Shown piece by piece: positions 54,001-64,000 of a stretch of 64,000 nucleotides of DNA (position 1 is its first letter; each line of letters starts with the position of its first letter). The stretch covers positions 1 through 64,000 of the forward strand of contig DF237224.1 of assembly GCA_000708835.1 (NCBI GenBank). Reading direction: 5' to 3'. Source of the DNA: Klebsormidium nitens (lineage: Eukaryota > Streptophyta > Klebsormidiophyceae > Klebsormidiales > Klebsormidiaceae). The translations under genes and the position numbers were made by a program. A model generated the notes under the pieces. The model worked only from the letters and a program-made list of their open reading frames with translations. It was not told the origin of the DNA and did not search any database.

Positions 54001-54544
54001 TTGGTATTTCTAAGACTACTTCGACTGAGCAAGGAACAGCGGGCATCAACATCGTCAGAATGTTTATGCTAGAAACATCTCTGGGATGGACTTGAGCAAT
54101 TCAGAGCTACCTGGACAAGAAACTTACCACCAGGTGTGTAGGCAGGAGCGGCACCTCAGATGACTTAGACGGCCTCGATGGCCCTTGTTGACTCCCAACT
54201 TCAGGAGCGATTACTGCCGCCATCCTCCAGTCCCTCCCTGCCAAGTACTTGGAAGCTAAACTTTCTGAACTGGACTTCAAAGCTCCTAGATTAGAACCCC
54301 ATGCCCCTAAGCCGCTAGCTTTTGACAGCTCCCGCCGCGCCAAAGCTGGACGCAAACCAAGGTTGCCAGCACGGCAAACGGAAGACGAGCACGCAGAGTT
54401 GTCCTGTTTCAGATTCAAAAGCAAAGTGCGCAGTCCATGGCTAAGCTCTAGCCTGACGCCCTGTGAAGCGAGGCCTTGCCATTTGGGAGCCTTTTCAGCT
54501 CTGAATGTAGATGACAAAAGTGGCCTCCCTGCGCTTTGAACCAT
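48053..54544 (-). CDS. DUF676 lipase-like serine hydrolase, probably plastid-targeted
   Basis: This is an alpha/beta-hydrolase of the plant DUF676 group (putative serine esterase). Eleven exons keep frame: 54544-54128, 53784-53691, 53322-53252, 52908-52598, 51872-51782, 51242-51079, 50094-49986, 49508-49328, 48904-48853, 48554-48509 and 48166-48053. They give 549 residues from ATG 54544, or 442 from ATG 54223 (MAAVIAPEVG). Family blocks in order are HLVVVLINGILSSAQDWKYA, then the nucleophile serine in ISFVAHSLGGLIARYA. Next come FVTLASPHLGVRGNKQ, VVGRTGRQLFLTDG, the Asp in YANAGYDHMVGWRTS, and the His in FMAHHSIQVK. The C terminus has VIAHLADTL. The extra 107 residues upstream are Ser/Arg/Leu-rich with few acids and look like a transit peptide, so I prefer 54544. 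Exon 4 carries an in-frame 30-bp minisatellite adding about 50 residues. Substrate is unknown. Confidence 0.9.
52619..52768. repeat. Five 30-bp tandem units inside the DUF676 coding exon
   Basis: Units start at 52619, 52649, 52679, 52709 and 52739, most beginning GGTGGGCTCCC or a close variant. On the coding strand each gives ten residues of the form SNGSPPKTAQ, TNGSSREIAQ, TNGSQPEVQF, SSGSPPEIAE and SNGSLPN. Period 30 keeps frame. The insert lies after the nucleophile motif, where other family members have a short loop. Confidence 0.92.
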
Positions 54545-55434
54545 TCTGAAGCTTGCTGCACCAGTTCCTGCATGATTGAGCCGTGCTGAGCAGCTAGGGC
54601 GCCCACGCCCAGCCAAAATATGTAGCGTCCAGTAGCGGGCAGACCGTATGGGCTCCACCGCGGGCGCGTCCACCAAAATTTGCAGACGTCTTTAATACGG
54701 CCTCTTGGCAGCCATTTGCACCAATGTTCGGCTCAACGCACCCGGTGGAGCCGTCAGTGTCAAAGACGAAGCGGCCGTATGTCTGACTTTCCCAGCTAAA
54801 ATGCAAATTTTGGGCATTCAATAGGACCGGTCAAATGACACCCACCGATGGCGGAAACTTGTAGAGAACGTATTGGGACCCAGTCAAGTCGATTTGCCCT
54901 TGTGGGCAGTTTGGATATGACGAATCCGCCCGCTTACAATTCTGCTCGCGCCAACTTTTTGGCTGGCGTCTGCGCCCTCTGGTGCTGAGTCTCTGACTTG
55001 GTGAACCCTTTGCTGTCATCCAACGTGCCCAGTTTTAGAATCCGTTGTGCTGATGGTGGATCACGCTGTTTTAGGCAGAGGATTAACTGGGCGCTTGGGT
55101 TGAGATCCTCTGCGGGTTTGCTCAAAACCCTAGTTGAGTCAGCTTGAAAGAAACGCATTCTACCTATATCGATCGCGGATTATCAGCTAGGTACCTCTGC
55201 ACTACCTTTCAAGTTTTAGGGTTTCAGCTTTTGCTGCTTCAACTTTACTGCTTCACCACATGTGGTGGACCTACGGGCCAGCTAGCGCTTTTTGGCGATG
55301 CACGAAGGGAAACAGCATTACAAATTCTAGTGCATGTCCTCTGCAAACCTTTTCGTAAATCATTCATCCACGCAAGGCAACATTTGGCTTTGTCTCTCGA
55401 ACGCTGTCCCGAGCGACCACCATACTTTTCCGCC
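54545..55434. promoter_or_regulatory. Head-to-head region of DUF676 and Cdc14-like genes
   Basis: About 890 bases separate the start codons. The minus-strand reading frame of the DUF676 gene stays open up to 54676. A 75-codon minus-strand frame at 54594-54821 has no recognisable product. No long repeat was seen. Confidence 0.35.
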
Positions 55435-58059
55435 ATGGCGTTCAAGCTTCCCCCTCCTCCTTGGCAAAGCCCCAGCTGGCATGGCGCACCGCCCGCTTTG
55501 GATGACATCATCGCCAGCCTGGATGAGCAGCGACAGGCTCGGGAACTGGCCCTGCAACTCAGGCTTGGCATTCAAGATGCCCAGGCAGAGTTCTCTTACC
55601 TGCGACTGAAGGGACTGAGGGCCCTGGCAGCGACAGTGGCCGCCTGTCTCGCGGATTCAAAGTGGACCAGGAGGTTTAGAGAAGCGCAGCTTAGTCCTGA
55701 GTTGCAAAGTAAGCTGTTTGGGAGCTTGAGTAGGCATTGTGCAGATATGCGTCTGGTTTCGGCTGGCCCTTCCATTTAATCTTTTCATTGACCACATTGA
55801 TTTGTGCTGAAGATGAGATGGTCGCCCGCTCAACATGTCTTTGCTTGCCATCGATCAGTTTGGCCACGAACGTACCTAAAAGGCGCAACAAGGTTTTGTT
55901 GTCGAGTAATGTGGAGAAAAGGCAGAATGGCATCTGGGTTTGAGACACGGAGTCTGGCCTTCCTCTGCCTATTCTATGACTCTCCTCTCGCCCCTTCAAA
56001 ACTCCAAATGCGTGTTGTGTTGTCTGCTTCCGGCTTAGCCGGCGGCCCGCTCGTCATGTTCCAAGCCCCTTCTCCTAGCAATCAGCCCAGGGCACTCTAT
56101 CTTTCCAACCGAAAAACAATTCTTACAACGCCCCTTCAGATGCCAGTCGGACATGTCAAACATGTACCCTATCCTCTCTCCCGCAGTTGTCCCCTGCCTC
56201 TTCTCGCATTCTCTCGCCCCACCCCCCCGCTCCCAGCCCCCCTCCCCTTCCGGCAGCCCCGGTCGAGTCCTGGGCCAGCCTGCCGTCCCTTTGAGCCCCC
56301 CAGGGGAGGAAGAAGTCGTGGTGGCCTTGCATCTGCTGCAGGGATGCTGCTTGGTGAATGCAATTTGCAAAGAGCAGGCAACAAAGCGAGGGGCTGTGAA
56401 GGTGCGCTTTCTCAAAGCGACCTTTGAAGAAAGACCACCTTTTATGAATCTTCGTGTCTGACGGAAGATTACTTGTTGGATAGGCCATATTGTTGCTGAG
56501 CAGACTTGCTTGTGATTGAGACCTCAGGGACCCTGAAGATATCCTCCATGTGTCTCCTGGCCATTTCGATTCCTGTTGTGGAGGATGTTTCTGCCAGTAA
56601 AAGACAACCATGTAATTCTCTGCATTTCTTTTGGCTGGGAAGAGCATTCAGGAACCTCGATCATTGGATTTTGTCTCTGTTCGATACGAGAACTTGCTGG
56701 CAAGTCCGTGATCCCTGTACCACTCATGTTGGTCAAAGTGCTGGGGCTGAGTTTGACTTTGCTTCCCCTGTGGGTGGCAGTTTTTTGCACACTCTTGCCT
56801 CACAATCGACACTTTCCAGTCCTGTTGTACAGGCTCTGGCAGAGCGCTTGCTAGCTGCCACGGTGGTGCCAGTGAGGGTGGCATGCTTAGACGCTCTGCT
56901 GACACTGCTCATTGGCAACCCGGAGAATGTGCAGGTAAGGCCCAGAAAGAAGGATCGACCTGGCAAACGGAAGTTGCTCTGCCTGACCCAGTCCAAGAAC
57001 ATGTTGCAGTTCAGGAGTCAGGAAAGATCAGAAGCGTTTGTGTGGCTATGTTGCATAGAGCCGCCTGAAGAGTCTTTTGCTCATTGGACAAACTGGCGCC
57101 TGAAGTACAGTACAAAAGGATGATCTGTAAACGTCGTTTCATTAGCTCCAGACAGAGACAGCAGGTCAACGTCACTCCTCTCAACTACAAATTTTGCGCA
57201 TCTTTCAGGAATTTAAACGGCTGGGCGCCCTTAAGCAGACAACGGACCTCGTACAAAACGCGCATGTCTTGGAGCAAGTACGGTAAGGATGGCGCACCTA
57301 TCATCCTTCCCAGTTTTGGCTTTGAGCACTGTGAGTCCAATGAGTCCCCGTTCGTTGGAGAGCCGCTTGAGGATGTTCCGAGGCCACAATTAGTGAACTT
57401 CATCGTAACATTGACTGCCTTGATGAGTACTAAGCCCTCTTTGACGGGCTGTCTTCGCATGTGAGTCGCTCGGGAATCATGCTGGAATCATCTGTACTGA
57501 CGAGCTGACTCCCCTTCTTAGTTGCAGAGGAAAGTAATTGATATCCTCGTGTAGGGAACCTTGCAGAAGAGGAATTTACTTTGTAGTCGCCGTAACGCAG
57601 CAAAGACCCGGAGATACGTCCAAATCTTTCGGCCTCCTCTTCACGAAAGTCCGGAACTGAACGCCTTGCTCTGCCGAAATTCAGTCATTAGTCACGAAGA
57701 CAACACTGAGTAGCGACGGACAAACGAGATGACATACTCTTCACGAGCAACGCCTTCTCAGGGTCACGATACTGATCGAAGTTGCATTGCCATTGTGCGT
57801 CGCTTTAGGTTGAGACTGTTTCCTTCTATGCAGGCTCAAAGCTCTGGAGTTCTTGGCCCTATTGCTAGCTGACGCTTCTCACACCGCCAAGCAGTACCCT
57901 GACGGGGCCGAGGATCTTCCGACAGCTTTTGAGGAGGAGATCCGCACCGCACTGGGCACTGTCGTTCTCAATCAGCTGCAGCAAGCAGTAGAGAATGGTG
58001 CCTTCATTGAAGGAAGACTGGAAACGCTTGCACAGAGCATCCTCCATGCCACTGTATAG
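55435..58059 (+). CDS. Cdc14/SIN-component-like helical-repeat protein
   Basis: The protein resembles the family 'cell division control protein 14, SIN component' (the Cdc14 partner of Sid1 kinase in fission yeast, not the Cdc14 phosphatase), which has armadillo-like helices. Six exons keep frame: 55435-55708, 56187-56401, 56652-56707, 56820-56934, 57209-57282 and 57834-58059, giving 319 residues. Family-like blocks are WTRRFREAQLSPELQSK, then VVVALHLLQGCCLVNAI, then VPVRVACLDALLTLLIGNPE. These are followed by EFKRLGALKQTTDLVQ, EQVRLKALEFLALLLAD and a terminal helix. The N terminus starts MAFKLPPPPWQSP. Exon 2 begins with a Pro/Ser-rich linker. Exon 3 is tentative: it is the only split I found that keeps phase between exons 2 and 4. 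An AATAAA at 58122-58127 follows the stop. The family assignment is from memory of conserved spacing and could be another armadillo-like group. Confidence 0.65.
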
Positions 58060-58877
58060 GTCTGCCGCGGTCAGGTGACTGCGCAACGATGTAGAGCTTG
58101 CGCACACGCACCTGTTTCGAAAATAAAGTCGGGCACTTTAAGCGAGGTTAATTGGTAATTGCTGCCTAGCATGTATTAGTGGCGGTCCTTGTACTTGCAA
58201 AATGACTCAATTGAGCGACTGAAGCCCACGCGTCGCGTGCCTAGCGGTGGGCCAGTTTTACCCCGTCCATATGGTGCGGATATTGTCCTTTGAATTAAGT
58301 TGAGCGGGTGCTTTAGCCGGCTGCCGCAGATGTATTGCCTTCATTCAATGAACCACGGAAGCTTACTAAGCGCCGCTGCAATTAGCTTGATCGTGATCGC
58401 GCGCGCTGGAAACCATGCACAAAGCTTCAATCGACATATGATATCGAATGCATGCCAAGTTATAATATCGATCAGTAAGTATGTGGACGCAGTCCTGACT
58501 CATGTGCGCGGAGCGCAATGGATTAAAGTGCGCGACACTGCTTTGCGCCGAAGTGCAAACTTGAACTATACGCCCCACGCGCGCCGCGCGGTACAGCCCG
58601 TTGTCGAAACCAACTTGATAGGAGATCTTCAAATACATGGTCACTATATACACGATCGCGGCAAGAGCCTGATGGTAATCTCTCAACTATTTGACGCCGG
58701 CCCGGCCCGTAGACATGTTGATCGTCAGTGCATCCCTGAAGCATTGCCATGTGTGGTGGGCCGGCCGTTCTGTCGTTACTAAGACATGCAAGCAGGCCTT
58801 ACGTAGCATGCCGCCATAGCCCGGAACATACAGCGGTCATATCTACGTTCAAGAGCTAATAAGGCGGTACGTTGCAG
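58060..58877. other. Gap with tetramer-rich island
   Basis: After the AATAAA at 58122-58127 comes an island from about 58140 to 58830 with CGATCGTGATCGCGCGCGC near 58389, GCGCGCCGCGCGG near 58576, CGCCGGCCCGGCCCG near 58695 and GGGCCGGCCG near 58758. No exon was found in it, although a plus-strand gene appears to begin or continue at its right side. Confidence 0.5.
58122..58127 (+). terminator. Probable polyadenylation signal of the Cdc14-like gene
   Basis: An exact AATAAA lies 63 bases after the stop codon. Confidence 0.45.
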
Positions 58878-59306
58878 ATATTGAGGCCGGAAACAACGTG
58901 ACTCCAGTGAAAGGATTTGATGGTCGCCAGGTACTTGAAGTCGAAGGCGACGCTTCATTGAAGTATGCATGTGCAGCAGAAAGACTTCGCTCAATCTCAC
59001 TGGAAAAGTTCAGGTACGATGGTCACTGAGTCAGCTCCGCTATACGCAGCCTGACTGCTGGGGTTTTGGCCGCGCAAGGTCGTATGATTTGAGGTCCTTT
59101 TGAAGGGAGTGGAAAACTCAATGGTGTGCGAGCAATGACACTGCATAACGTTTCTTTAAATCTTATCTCGGTTTGCTCAGTGTTCAACCGTTCCTCATCT
59201 TTCAATTTTGTCTTTCATTCCCTACAGTTGCTGTCCAGCTATAGAAGAGCTTGTGAGCGCATTGGGACAAGCAAAATCGGGTCCAAAACTTTCTACTCTA
59301 CTCTGA
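58878..59306 (+). CDS. Two terminal exons of an unrecognised gene
   Basis: Exon 58878-59013 follows GTTGCAG and ends at a GTACGA donor. Exon 59228-59306 follows a pyrimidine-rich CCCTACAG and ends in TGA at 59304-59306. They join in phase to give 70 residues. The translation has VTPVKGFDGRQVLEVEGDAS, then LKYACAAERLRSISLEKF, then CPAIEELVSALGQAKSG and ends LSTLL. The composition is that of a real soluble protein. I do not recognise the family. Upstream exons would have to lie in the island or beyond it, so this may be a truncated or relic gene. It converges on the F-box/MYND gene. Confidence 0.45.
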
Positions 59307-59555
59307 CAATCTTCTAAAGTACCTTCTTGACTGTTCACCTGCAAGCTTTGATTTCTATCGTGACCTTGCGGCTTCAAAGAAGTTCTCTCATGTATGCTCG
59401 TATCGCCGCCGATCTTACTTCCAAGCAATCTGTTGTCGCATCCTATGCCTCTGACTCGTATACCTATCCACAGCTTTGTACCTTTTCGCAAAAAATGTCT
59501 CTATCACCGGCTTTTGCTGGCTTCCACTAACACCGACCTTCTATAAGAATTGCTT

Positions 59556-62500
59556 TCAAAATCCAAAGAGAGCGGCATCTTCCTCGTCGATATCGTCTGC
59601 ATCCCATTCGTCCTCCTCTCCATCTACGTCATCGTTCTCGTCTTGATCATCATCCCCGTCCATATCTTCGTCCTCTTCCTCCTCGTCCACATTTTGCGCC
59701 GCGAGACGGGTGCACTCCTTTCTGTGGCGCGCCTTCCAGTCTCTCTCCTGACAGACTGCACATTTGACAAAGGAGGAGTCAGAACAGTGGACGCTGTAAC
59801 TCGTTTCGGTTTTTCAACTCTTGCACTGCTCTTATTTCCTTCAAAGACATTGATAGGCCAAAGATTCAGAAACGCGCTTCATCAAGTCTGTTGTTTGATC
59901 AGCACTGAATCAGTGATGACGCTCTGCAATCGACTAAAAGCAGCGGAATCACCATCTTGATTGGTCCTCACCTGTTGAGCAGTAGTTGACGCTCCCACAT
60001 GCGCTGCACCTCCTGAACTCGTGCCGCCGCGTCTCCACCCGCCCGCAGTGCTCGTGCGAGCACAGCCTCAGGCCGGGGGCTCCCCCCGGCACCACTCGCG
60101 CCGCCTTTTTGAACCAGTTCACCATGAACGCGGTCGAGCTGTCGCCGTCCAAACCCTCCAAACCCTGCGCGCCGACGTCGCGCCTCCTGCCCTCCCTCCC
60201 CCTTGGACTCTTCTTCCCGCTCGGGGACTCCAGCCCCTTCCTCCTCTCCGCCTCTTGCCTCGCCACTCGAAAAGCCGCGATCGCTTTCTCTGCCTCCACG
60301 CGCGCGCGCTTCGTGGCCTGGCTGACCTGCGCCACGATCGTGGGCACCTTTCCTTCCCCGCCGTCCGATCTCCCCTCCTCCACGGTCGCCTTCCGGGGGC
60401 TCGCCACGCCCATGTTGGTCGGCCGGGGAATGAAGCGCGGCCGCCTGTTGGGCCGGGGCGAGTCTCCGGGCTGTGGATGGTAGTGGTCACGTGCACGAAA
60501 CTTCAGGGCTTGCGGCTGCTTCATGCTGTTGACGAGGGCCTCCATCGCCTTCTCGGTCGCGGCCGCGTGGTCGCCGTTCTCGAGCAGCTGCAGGAGCTTG
60601 CGGCCGGCGGGGACGTCCTGGATCAGCCCGTAACCGTGCTGCAAAAGGGGGAGGAAAATCTGGTTCAGTTTGGGTGGTTGCAGTTGATTCGACTCTGCTG
60701 AGTGCTGCATTTACTTTCTTCTGATGATTTTCCAGAGCTCTAATTGTCTGTGAAAAGGAAGCCTGTTTCATCGCTTCAACGCGGCATGATTAGGGACACG
60801 TCAAACGAAGTGACTTTGGAAGTTTCAAAACGACTAAAGAAACCCCGTTGGCTGAAGAGTCAATCAATCCTTGACGGTTGGATGCATCTGTTGAAAGTGC
60901 AGATGAAAGAGCATTTGCTCCGTATCGAGAATGTATCGAAGCATCAAGAAGCCTGCCAGCGAGATTGTTGCTGAGATCTTGACATTCTTAGATTCATGAT
61001 AAGAGAATAAGTGTTTGCGGTTCGGGAACCGAAATACATCGGCTTCCCTCTGTCAGGGTTATCCTTCTTTTCCAGATTAAACCAAGGACCCTTGACAAAA
61101 CGATGCTCTAATTGTATGCTCGAGGTGGCAGTGCTCGAGCCACAAGCGAGAGTCACCTCAAGCACGAAGCAACGAAGCTGCTCTAGAGCAAGCCTTCAAG
61201 AAACTGAAAGTTCGAGAAGATCTGCTGACCTGTAGGCAGTGTCCTAGCTCTCTGACCGCGTCCAGGTGTCCCAGCAGCGCGGCTCTCGCGCACAGAGTCA
61301 CTCCCGAGACGAGGTCCTTGTCCTCACGTGCCCCCCCGCTGCCGTTGAAGTGAATGACGGCAATGGCGTAGACGGCTGCAGGATGGTCGGCGACCGCGGC
61401 CCGGTTGAGCAACTGAATGCCCTCAGTGCGGTGGGTGGCCCCCAGGCAGTAGAAGTAAATCTGGAGAACAGCACGAGTGAGGTAAGCGAAGCTCCTCGTG
61501 CGTAGGCTAATTTTCAATGCAACGATGGGAAAGGACTGCCGTGCTTCATTCGAAAGTTTGGTTGCTCAAAAATAGTCGTACCAGACTGTTACGAGTTCAG
61601 CCTGCTAAGCATTACAATGATCGATCAAGGAGTATCCATGGAAGCCTGGTACGCTTTCCCCACGCTCGCCGCCCTTGGAAGTGCCAGATTGCAAATGACC
61701 TCTCTCGTCTCTTCTTCGCTTCGCTTTACATCAAGTCGGGAGAACGAACTGCGAACGGTTCGATGCAACACAAAAGGACGCCAGAGATTAATAATCAGCC
61801 CTGTCCTGAGAATCCACATCCCTGCCTAAAGCTGAAAGAAACAATAGCGTTCGTGTGGCGATGAGTGCATGAATCCAGAATGATATGAAACGATTGCTAT
61901 CCTGGACTCCTGGTGTCTGCTTCACAAGAAAAGCTCCACCCTATTTCGAGACAGTCAGTCACAGATCGAGGAATGATCAAACCAAAGCTGAGGCAACTGA
62001 AAAAACGTCATCAGATGCTTGTGGACTATCTCTACCCTCTGCAATCTTGCTCGTTGAAGACCGACAAAGAAATTCTAACATCTTGAAGCATGCCTGGAGG
62101 AACGGGTTTGTACCAATCATGGTCTTGTGCTGAAAAGCTGAGTGCTCCAGGATGTTTTCAAGAACTCTTCAGAACGACTTGCTGTAATAGTCAGCTTTCC
62201 ATTAAAGAGCAAGGACGACAATCGTTGTCACAAACATCGTTTTTGCCCTTCTATATTCATGAATGCAATTGTAACTCTCAAATCCTGTCAAAGAAAGCTT
62301 TGTCTTACCAGGCCCAATCTGTATGCGGCCTCCATATTCCCAGCATCTGCACTTGCTTTCAAGAAGGATTGTGCTCCATCCGACCAATTGGAGGCTGTCG
62401 AGGCAACCGAGGCAGTGGATGCCATAGCAAACACTCGGGGATGCTCAGCAACCTCAGCAAACCTTCGACACCTGAACGGTATTTGAAAAGATTCTGTAAG

Positions 62501-63507
62501 CCATTGCCACAGACTTGCAAAAGGCGGAACCTAAGCAGTCCACCGCAAGTTGCAACTGGAGAGGATGTAGTCTCTACCCATTCCCACCTAGCATAAACTT
62601 TTGAATGCTCATAGGATTTTTCGGAATGATAAATGCATCAGACTGCAGTATCTTAACAAGAAGCCAGCTTCTCAATTCCTGTACTGACCATAGTCATGCA
62701 TAGAAGCAGAATCAAATAAACTCATCAGGATCTGGAGACCAGCAACGGAACCTGTGCACGAATATCTCTTGAGCAGGTGCAGCTCTCTTTTTCCATATCA
62801 CAGGCAACAGCATGCATTGAGTAATTGTGTGGAAAGACCTGGATTTGCTACTGACGTTGACTTAAGGGCCCCAAGGTCTTTGGCAGAAGCGGCATGGTTG
62901 CTGACTGCACTGAAAATGTCAATGAGGAGGTCGTCCTGGAAGAAAGACAGAAAGGCTGGATGTCAGATTCAACGCGAGAATGTAGGCTGATTGCAACTTT
63001 ATGCATTCTGAATGTGCCAAAGTAAGAGAGCAAATTTAATGGCGCACTGTACCTTTTCCTAGAGTTCGAGAATGCGGATGTCCATGTCTCCATCACATGA
63101 TGGACCTTTAAACTCGAATACCAACCAAAATTGTCGGTCTTATTGCACGATGTAGACACAGTTGCTCAAAGCAATGATCTTCCTTCTTTGGAGGATGACT
63201 AAGGCTTTGCTAACCAGGGCAGAGCATAGTCTGCAAGTAGGAAGTCTTTCGTCAAAGCAGCATGTTAACAATCATTGTTTGTAATTAGATATCTTACCGG
63301 CAGACAATCAAAGGGGCTTCCTCTTGACGTTTGCACAGGTCCCCTGCCAGACTTGCGGAGTCGTTTGCCAGCCTGAACGGTTGTTATGTCGCATAAGACA
63401 GGAACCGTCATCTCCTTGATCCCAGCTCGTCTTTTCGCTGGTCTACCATTTGCAGCCTCAATCGCAGCAAGAGTCATATAGAGCCGCTTCCCGCTGCGCG
63501 TCTTCAT
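59556..63507 (-). CDS. F-box protein with Sel1-like repeats and MYND zinc finger
   Basis: This is the plant At1g67340/At5g50450 family, thought to be SCF ligase subunits. Six exons keep frame: 63507-63298, 62935-62856, 62471-62309, 61460-61230, 60638-59972 and 59755-59556, giving 516 residues. The start MKTRSGKRLYMT and the F-box FDCLPDDLLIDIFSAVS through LKSTCRRFAEV match the family. A Sel1/TPR-like region follows: ADAGNMEAAYRLGLIYFYCL, then VYAIAVIHFNGSGG, then CARAALLGHLDAVRELGHCL and QHGYGLIQDVPAGRKLL. A long Arg/Lys/Pro-rich linker replaces the short family linker. The MYND finger is LCSHEHCGRVETRRHEFRRC, then SACGSVNYCSTVCQERDW and HRKEC, with all zinc ligands present and split by an intron. 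The protein ends in a very acidic tail (EEEEDEDMDGDDDQDENDDV) and ALFGF. Confidence 0.95.
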
Positions 63508-64000
63508 TGTCCTTCAACTCGCCCGGGCCTAAGCTATCAAGGGCCCTACAGTCCTTGGATTCAGTCGTATCAAGGTATCAAGAGTGTCCAGCGAATGACT
63601 ACATAACAGGAGTATGAGAAATTACGGCGGCACTAATCTGAAGAAGGCTCCAGGATGCTAAAGAAGCTCTCAAATCAAAGCCAAAAAGCTTTACCACCCG
63701 TCCTGCTTTGGTTATCTCTGCTGCTTAGAAGCAATCCCCTTCTCAGAAAAAGATCAGCCAATACTCTACGCCTCTTACTCTACGCCTCTGATTAAAGGTG
63801 CTAAAAACGTGATTGCTCATAAACCATGCCTGTTTTCCAAGTATGGACCCCTTGACCATGAAATTGGCTGCCAACTGATCGTTGGTGGTGCATAGATTGA
63901 GGACAGCAAGTGGCAGCTTTCATGTACGTCGTTCATCTCCACAATAAAACGCCTATGACAGGGATTGCAACCGCGCTCTTCCTTGGCTTTTGGGTTAAAA
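63508..64000. promoter_or_regulatory. 5' flank of the F-box/MYND gene
   Basis: This is the upstream region of the minus-strand gene. The hexamer pair TACGCCTC repeats near 63766 and 63780. No exon was recognised. Confidence 0.35.

Noticed and set aside
60021-60701. 226-codon plus-strand frame
   Set aside because: It is the antisense shadow of the long linker exon of the F-box/MYND gene.

Overview
This is a nuclear window from a green plant-lineage organism. The best fit is a streptophyte (charophyte) alga of the Klebsormidium type, but that name is inference. Genes are split into many short exons with GT..AG introns. Several encode plastid-targeted proteins of the plant type: diaminopimelate decarboxylase, MOD1-type enoyl-ACP reductase and the thylakoid calcium-sensing receptor CAS. 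Land-plant-style families are also present: F-box/MYND, F-box/LRR, DUF676 lipase and plant-type universal stress protein. There are no operons and no prokaryotic signals. Gene models below were built by hand from splice sites and reading-frame phase; wherever a model is called complete, the exon lengths keep frame from ATG to stop.

Layout. A possible 3' end of a plus-strand gene lies at the left edge. Then come: universal stress protein (-, 2212-4136); an unrecognised plastid-type protein (+, 4746-6753); diaminopimelate decarboxylase (-, 7734-13249); enoyl-ACP reductase (-, 14296-19948); a possible unrecognised piece (+, about 20752-21017); elongin C (+, 22133-23441); a predicted plastid membrane protein (-, 24780-26637); CAS (+, 27105-32784); a 766-residue protein built of two tandem copies of an unrecognised module (-, 34227-40489); the tail of a possible SHIPPO-like gene (+, 42414-42960); an F-box/LRR protein (+, 43166-46924); a DUF676 lipase-like hydrolase (-, 48053-54544); a Cdc14/SIN-component-like protein (+, 55435-58059); two exons of an unrecognised gene (+, 58878-59306); and an F-box/MYND-finger protein (-, 59556-63507).

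Apart from the two adjacent minus-strand biosynthetic genes, the well-supported genes alternate strand, so gaps are mostly head-to-head (possible shared promoters) or tail-to-tail. Every large tail-to-tail gap carries an island rich in self-complementary tetramers (GGCC, GATC, CATG, GCGC, TATA), whereas head-to-head gaps do not.

Functions fall into plastid metabolism and signalling (lysine synthesis, fatty-acid elongation, thylakoid calcium sensing, a plastid membrane protein, perhaps the lipase) and ubiquitin-linked control (elongin C, two F-box proteins). The most novel item is the two-module gene at 34227-40489. Its repeats share intron positions and phases, and one of its introns holds a BamHI-palindrome minisatellite. 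A second oddity is a staircase of four decaying copies of the start of CAS exon 6 in the intron just upstream of that exon.
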